Shown here piece after piece: positions 6,920 through 9,839 of a DNA stretch of 9,839 bases (its first letter is position 1; each line of letters opens with the position of its first letter). A program made the translations under genes and the position numbers. Origin of the DNA: Chloroflexota bacterium. Lineage in GTDB: Bacteria > Chloroflexota > Dehalococcoidia > Lucifugimonadales > Lucifugimonadaceae. The notes under the pieces were generated by a model. It ran no database searches. It saw only the letters and a list, made by a program, of their open reading frames with translations, and was not told the DNA's origin. Location: assembly GCA_002725925.1 (NCBI GenBank), contig PBRL01000019.1, forward strand, positions 24,607 through 34,445. The letters run 5' to 3'.

Positions 6920-9583
6920 ATGTCAGCCCCTAACGATCCCAGGAAAACGTTGACCCGCGACTCAAAAGGTCGTCGGGTGTTAAAGAAAAACGCTAAAAAA
7001 AAGATGTCTCCTGGTCGAAGGCAGTTTTTAGAATTCAAGGTCAAATACCCAGATGCACTTTTACTTATCAGGATGGGAGATTTCTACGAGGCCTTTGATG
7101 ATGATGCTCACACACTTTCAAAGGTGCTCGGAATTGCTCTGACATCACGTGAATCCGGTTCAGGTGCAAAAACCCCATTGGCTGGAATACCACATCACTC
7201 TCTCGATAATCATTTGGGTAAGCTGGTCGCTGCGGGTCTGAAAATCGCGATTGCAGAACAAATCGGTGATCCAGCACAATCCAAAGGTTTGGTTGAAAGG
7301 GCAATAGTCAGGGTGGTCACGCCTGGTACTGTGATCGAGCCGGGCTTATTAGATCAATCCACCAACAACTTTCTCGCTGCAGCCGTTAGTGATGGGGTTC
7401 GTGCTGGACTTGCTTACGTCGATATTTCGACTAGCGAATTCGTAACTGGGGAATTTAGGGCATCGGACTTGAGAGATGAACTGCATCGCCTTAATCCTTC
7501 TGAGCTAATCGTTGATTCGACAGCAAAAGAACTATTTGATCCGCGCAGATCTTCTTCGACTGTGGTTCGGCACTTGGATGAAAGTCTTCTTGATTTCGAA
7601 CTTTCGAGTGCCCATCTAATGGAACATTTTAAAGCAAGTACCCTGGAAGCATTTGGCTGTTCAAACATGTCTCTCGCAGTAGTTGCTGCTTCAGCCGTGC
7701 TTAATTTCGTAGGTGAAACACAATTTGGAGCGATTCCTCAATTAACCTCGCTTCGCACGGAGTCAATTAATGCATATATGCGATTGGACACAAAGGCTCT
7801 ACGTGATTTGGAAGTGTTTAGCTCTTCCATTGAGAAAGCGGACGGTCACACACTCTACCGGACGGTAAACCATACTAAGACGGCTATGGGTGCTCGGACT
7901 TTGAAGGGATGGCTCACTCGCCCGTTAATTGATTCAACTGATATCCAACGACGCCAAGCAGTAGTATCTGCGTTTTTCAATGATTCGAGTTCTCGGGTGA
8001 GGATTCAAGATCTGTTAAGCAAAGTATCCGACCTGGAGCGACTTATCAATCGGGTCAGGACGAATACTGCTAATCCACGCGACTTGGCGTCTATTCGAGC
8101 AGGACTCACGGTTATTCCAAGTTTAATAACTGCCTTACCGGAAGATGTACTTCCAGGTGGTGCGGTGATTGGTCGCTTACATCCGTCAATTACCGCAGTC
8201 GAGTTATTGGAAGCAGCCATAGCTGACGATCCATCCTTAGCGGTTGGGGAGGGATCTGCTATTCGAGAAGGGTTTGACCAAGAATTGGACGAGGCCAGAT
8301 CACTTTCTGGAGATTCTCGTTCAAGTATCGCAGCCCTTGAGAGGGAATATCGAACGTTGCTCGGTAATAAAAGTCTTAAGATTGGATTTAACCGCGTGTT
8401 CGGTTACTACGTGGAGGTAACCAATATCAACCTCCATTTGGTTCCTGATTCTTTTGAACGCCGTCAAACCCTTGTTAATGCCGAACGTTTCATCACGCCT
8501 CAATTAAAAGATCTTGAATCAAGAATACTCACGGCCCGTGATCGTATAAGCGAACTCGAACGGGGCATATTCAGGCGCGTTTGTGCAGAGGTTGCGGTAC
8601 AGAGTGAACGAATTATGGAGACCGCAAAAGTTATCGGGATACTCGATTCTCTTGTTTCTTTGTCCCAGGCTGCGGTTGAGAACCATTGGATTAAACCTGT
8701 CATTGATGATGGTACCGATTTACAGATAGAGGATGGACGTCACCCCGTTGTTGAAACTTCGCTTGGTCCTGGACGCTTTGTCCCCAATGATCTCGATATT
8801 TCTAACTCCGATCGTCAGGTCATTATTATTACAGGCCCCAATATGTCGGGTAAGTCAACCTATATCCGACAAGCAGCTGTACTGGTGCTTTTGGCTCAGA
8901 CGGGAAGCTTCATACCGGCATCCAATGCCCGTATAGGAGTTGTCGATCGAATATTTACCCGGGCTGGATTATCTGATGACATTTCTGGTGGGCAGTCGAC
9001 TTTTATGGTTGAGATGGTAGAAACTGCCTCGATCCTGAATCAGGCGACAGCTCGGTCCTTGGCTGTTCTTGATGAGATTGGTCGTGGAACATCCACTTAC
9101 GATGGCCTGGCCATTGCTCGATCTGTTGCTGAGCATATTCATAATTCACCTAAATTGGGCTGCAAAACTTTGTTTGCGACTCATTATCATGAGATGACAC
9201 AACTGGCAGATCAACTTCCTCGTGCTCATAACCTTCGTGTGTCAGTTGCTGAGGAATCTGGTGAAGTGGTTTTCTTGCACAAGATAGTTCAAGGCGGAGC
9301 CGACCGATCGTATGGGGTACACGTGGCACGCCTGGCTGGTATGCCACGCGATGTCGTTAGCAGGGCTTGGGATCTTCTAAAAGAACTCGAAGGCGAAGCT
9401 GAGCTTTCAGGATCTAACGGTGGCTATCAACTTAATATGCTGGTAGAGGATCATCAAGAGCGTAAATTGGACAAAGCCGCGCTTCAAGAGTTGAGGAATT
9501 TTGATCTGGAAAGTATGACTCCGTTGGATGCGATCAACGCACTTGCTAGATTGCAAGAACAGTTGACTGGCCCATCTGACTGA
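6920..9583 (+). CDS. mutS: DNA mismatch repair protein MutS
   Basis: Mismatch-recognition ATPase that starts methyl-independent or methyl-directed repair with MutL. It has 887 residues from ATG 6920 (E. coli MutS is 853). Seen in order: a lysine/arginine-rich N-tail (about 6-30); mismatch-reading motif GDFYEAF with the Phe-X-Glu pair at F55/E57; connector, lever and clamp domains (about 130-600); Walker A TGPNMSGKST (638-647, K645); SDDISGGQSTFMVEM (ABC-type signature region); Walker B VLDEIGRGTSTYDG (D718/E719); THYHEM with His755; and GGADRSYGVHVARLAGMP. Near the end QLNML (837-841) resembles the sliding-clamp-binding motif, followed by the conserved tail SMTPLDAINALARL. The clamp and ATPase domains place it in the MutS1 repair group, not MutS2, because the mismatch domain is present and there is no Smr domain. 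An in-frame GTG at 6914 would add two residues. No mutL is in the window. Confidence 0.97.
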   Translation: MSAPNDPRKTLTRDSKGRRVLKKNAKKKMSPGRRQFLEFKVKYPDALLLIRMGDFYEAFDDDAHTLSKVLGIALTSRESGSGAKTPLAGIPHHSLDNHLGKLVAAGLKIAIAEQIGDPAQSKGLVERAIVRVVTPGTVIEPGLLDQSTNNFLAAAVSDGVRAGLAYVDISTSEFVTGEFRASDLRDELHRLNPSELIVDSTAKELFDPRRSSSTVVRHLDESLLDFELSSAHLMEHFKASTLEAFGCSNMSLAVVAASAVLNFVGETQFGAIPQLTSLRTESINAYMRLDTKALRDLEVFSSSIEKADGHTLYRTVNHTKTAMGARTLKGWLTRPLIDSTDIQRRQAVVSAFFNDSSSRVRIQDLLSKVSDLERLINRVRTNTANPRDLASIRAGLTVIPSLITALPEDVLPGGAVIGRLHPSITAVELLEAAIADDPSLAVGEGSAIREGFDQELDEARSLSGDSRSSIAALEREYRTLLGNKSLKIGFNRVFGYYVEVTNINLHLVPDSFERRQTLVNAERFITPQLKDLESRILTARDRISELERGIFRRVCAEVAVQSERIMETAKVIGILDSLVSLSQAAVENHWIKPVIDDGTDLQIEDGRHPVVETSLGPGRFVPNDLDISNSDRQVIIITGPNMSGKSTYIRQAAVLVLLAQTGSFIPASNARIGVVDRIFTRAGLSDDISGGQSTFMVEMVETASILNQATARSLAVLDEIGRGTSTYDGLAIARSVAEHIHNSPKLGCKTLFATHYHEMTQLADQLPRAHNLRVSVAEESGEVVFLHKIVQGGADRSYGVHVARLAGMPRDVVSRAWDLLKELEGEAELSGSNGGYQLNMLVEDHQERKLDKAALQELRNFDLESMTPLDAINALARLQEQLTGPSD

Positions 9584-9627
9584 TTTCAGTTAGACCGAAA
9601 ACGTCCTGCTCAACGTCGTGTATGTTC

Positions 9628-9650
9628 CAAAGTCATTGCGACTTTGTTTT
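9628..9650 (+). terminator. Probable intrinsic terminator of mutS
   Basis: CAAAGTC (9628-9634) and GACTTTG (9640-9646) form a perfect 7-bp stem with a 5-nt ATTGC loop, directly followed by TTTT. It lies 45 nt after the mutS stop. The stem is short and only 3 of 7 pairs are GC, so it is moderate in strength. Confidence 0.55.
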
Positions 9651-9744
9651 AAAAGGTTCTTTACGGTTTAGGCAGTTTGTGTAACACGAGTCATGGGCAG
9701 CGATTTTTTTCGGTTTTTATGTTGCGTGGAGTATTGTCATTTAA

Positions 9745-9788
9745 AGTGAAAGCCAGGGTTGCCGCGAACGACTGCCCTGGCTTTCACT
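9745..9788. terminator. Perfect 14-bp inverted repeat, probable (bidirectional) terminator hairpin
   Basis: Left arm AGTGAAAGCCAGGG (9745-9758) and right arm CCCTGGCTTTCACT (9775-9788) are exactly complementary around a 16-nt loop. The A-rich 5' side and T-rich 3' side of the stem resemble bidirectional terminators, though no long T-run follows on either strand; on the minus strand the sequence after the stem is TTAAAT. It could serve a convergent gene ending at 9811, act as a back-up for mutS, or be a structured leader of a gene starting at 9814. Confidence 0.55.
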
Positions 9789-9810
9789 CAAATCTGTTTA
9801 TCGCAAGACT

Positions 9811-9839
9811 TAGATGAACAACGGCCCAAAAATCAATGA
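9811..9839 (-). CDS. Possible 3' end of a convergent gene (partial)
   Basis: On the minus strand, the frame from the right edge reads SLIFGPLFI and then TAA at 9813-9811. The hydrophobic run is what a membrane-protein C-terminus could look like, and the stop lies 22 nt before the 14-bp hairpin, a normal stop-to-terminator distance. Only nine codons are visible, so this is weak. The competing reading is a plus-strand start at ATG 9814 (MNNGPKIN, open to the edge), which has no clear ribosome binding site. Confidence 0.25.

Noticed and set aside
9576..9593. Hairpin CTGACTG/CAGTTAG over the mutS stop codon as terminator
   Set aside because: It contains a G-U pair, has no T-run, and a better candidate follows at 9628-9650.
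9601..9616. AACGTC direct repeat after mutS as a start of a repeat array
   Set aside because: Only two 6-nt copies 12 nt apart; no third copy or CRISPR-like spacing.

Overview
The window is a bacterial chromosome segment of moderate GC (roughly mid-40s percent by eye), densely coded, with no rRNA, tRNA, CRISPR array, insertion sequence or phage gene that I can recognise. The MutS and ABC-cassette sequences have the look of Chloroflexota (Dehalococcoidia/SAR202-like marine or sediment lineages). That is an impression from protein style only; no decisive taxonomic marker is present.

Left half (1-4484, minus strand): a tight four-gene operon transcribed leftward from about 4484. In transcription order it encodes a GldA-like ABC ATPase, a six-helix ABC-2 permease, a GldG-like auxiliary membrane protein (ABC_transp_aux type) and a DUF4340-type membrane-anchored protein that runs off the left edge. 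Junctions are 3 to 8 nt, which implies translational coupling. ATPase plus permease plus GldG-like protein form an ABC-2 transporter of the gliding-associated architecture. The DUF4340 protein is a common partner of such cassettes. The substrate is unknown, and nothing here shows that the organism glides.

Middle (4485-4671): a divergent intergenic region that must hold promoters for both the ABC operon and the rightward genes.

Right half (4672-9583, plus strand): a group I (IscS/NifS-like) cysteine desulfurase with all key residues, an unrecognised single-pass membrane protein, and a full-length MutS mismatch-repair ATPase. The gaps are 139 and 51 nt and there are promoter-like sequences, so these three may not be a single operon.

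Right edge (9584-9839): a short hairpin plus T-run that probably terminates mutS, a T-rich stretch, and a perfect 14-bp inverted repeat. The last bases may be the 3' end of a convergent minus-strand gene, whose terminator would be the 14-bp hairpin. Overall this is mostly core housekeeping plus one poorly characterised transporter cassette; I see no clear novel defence or mobile system.
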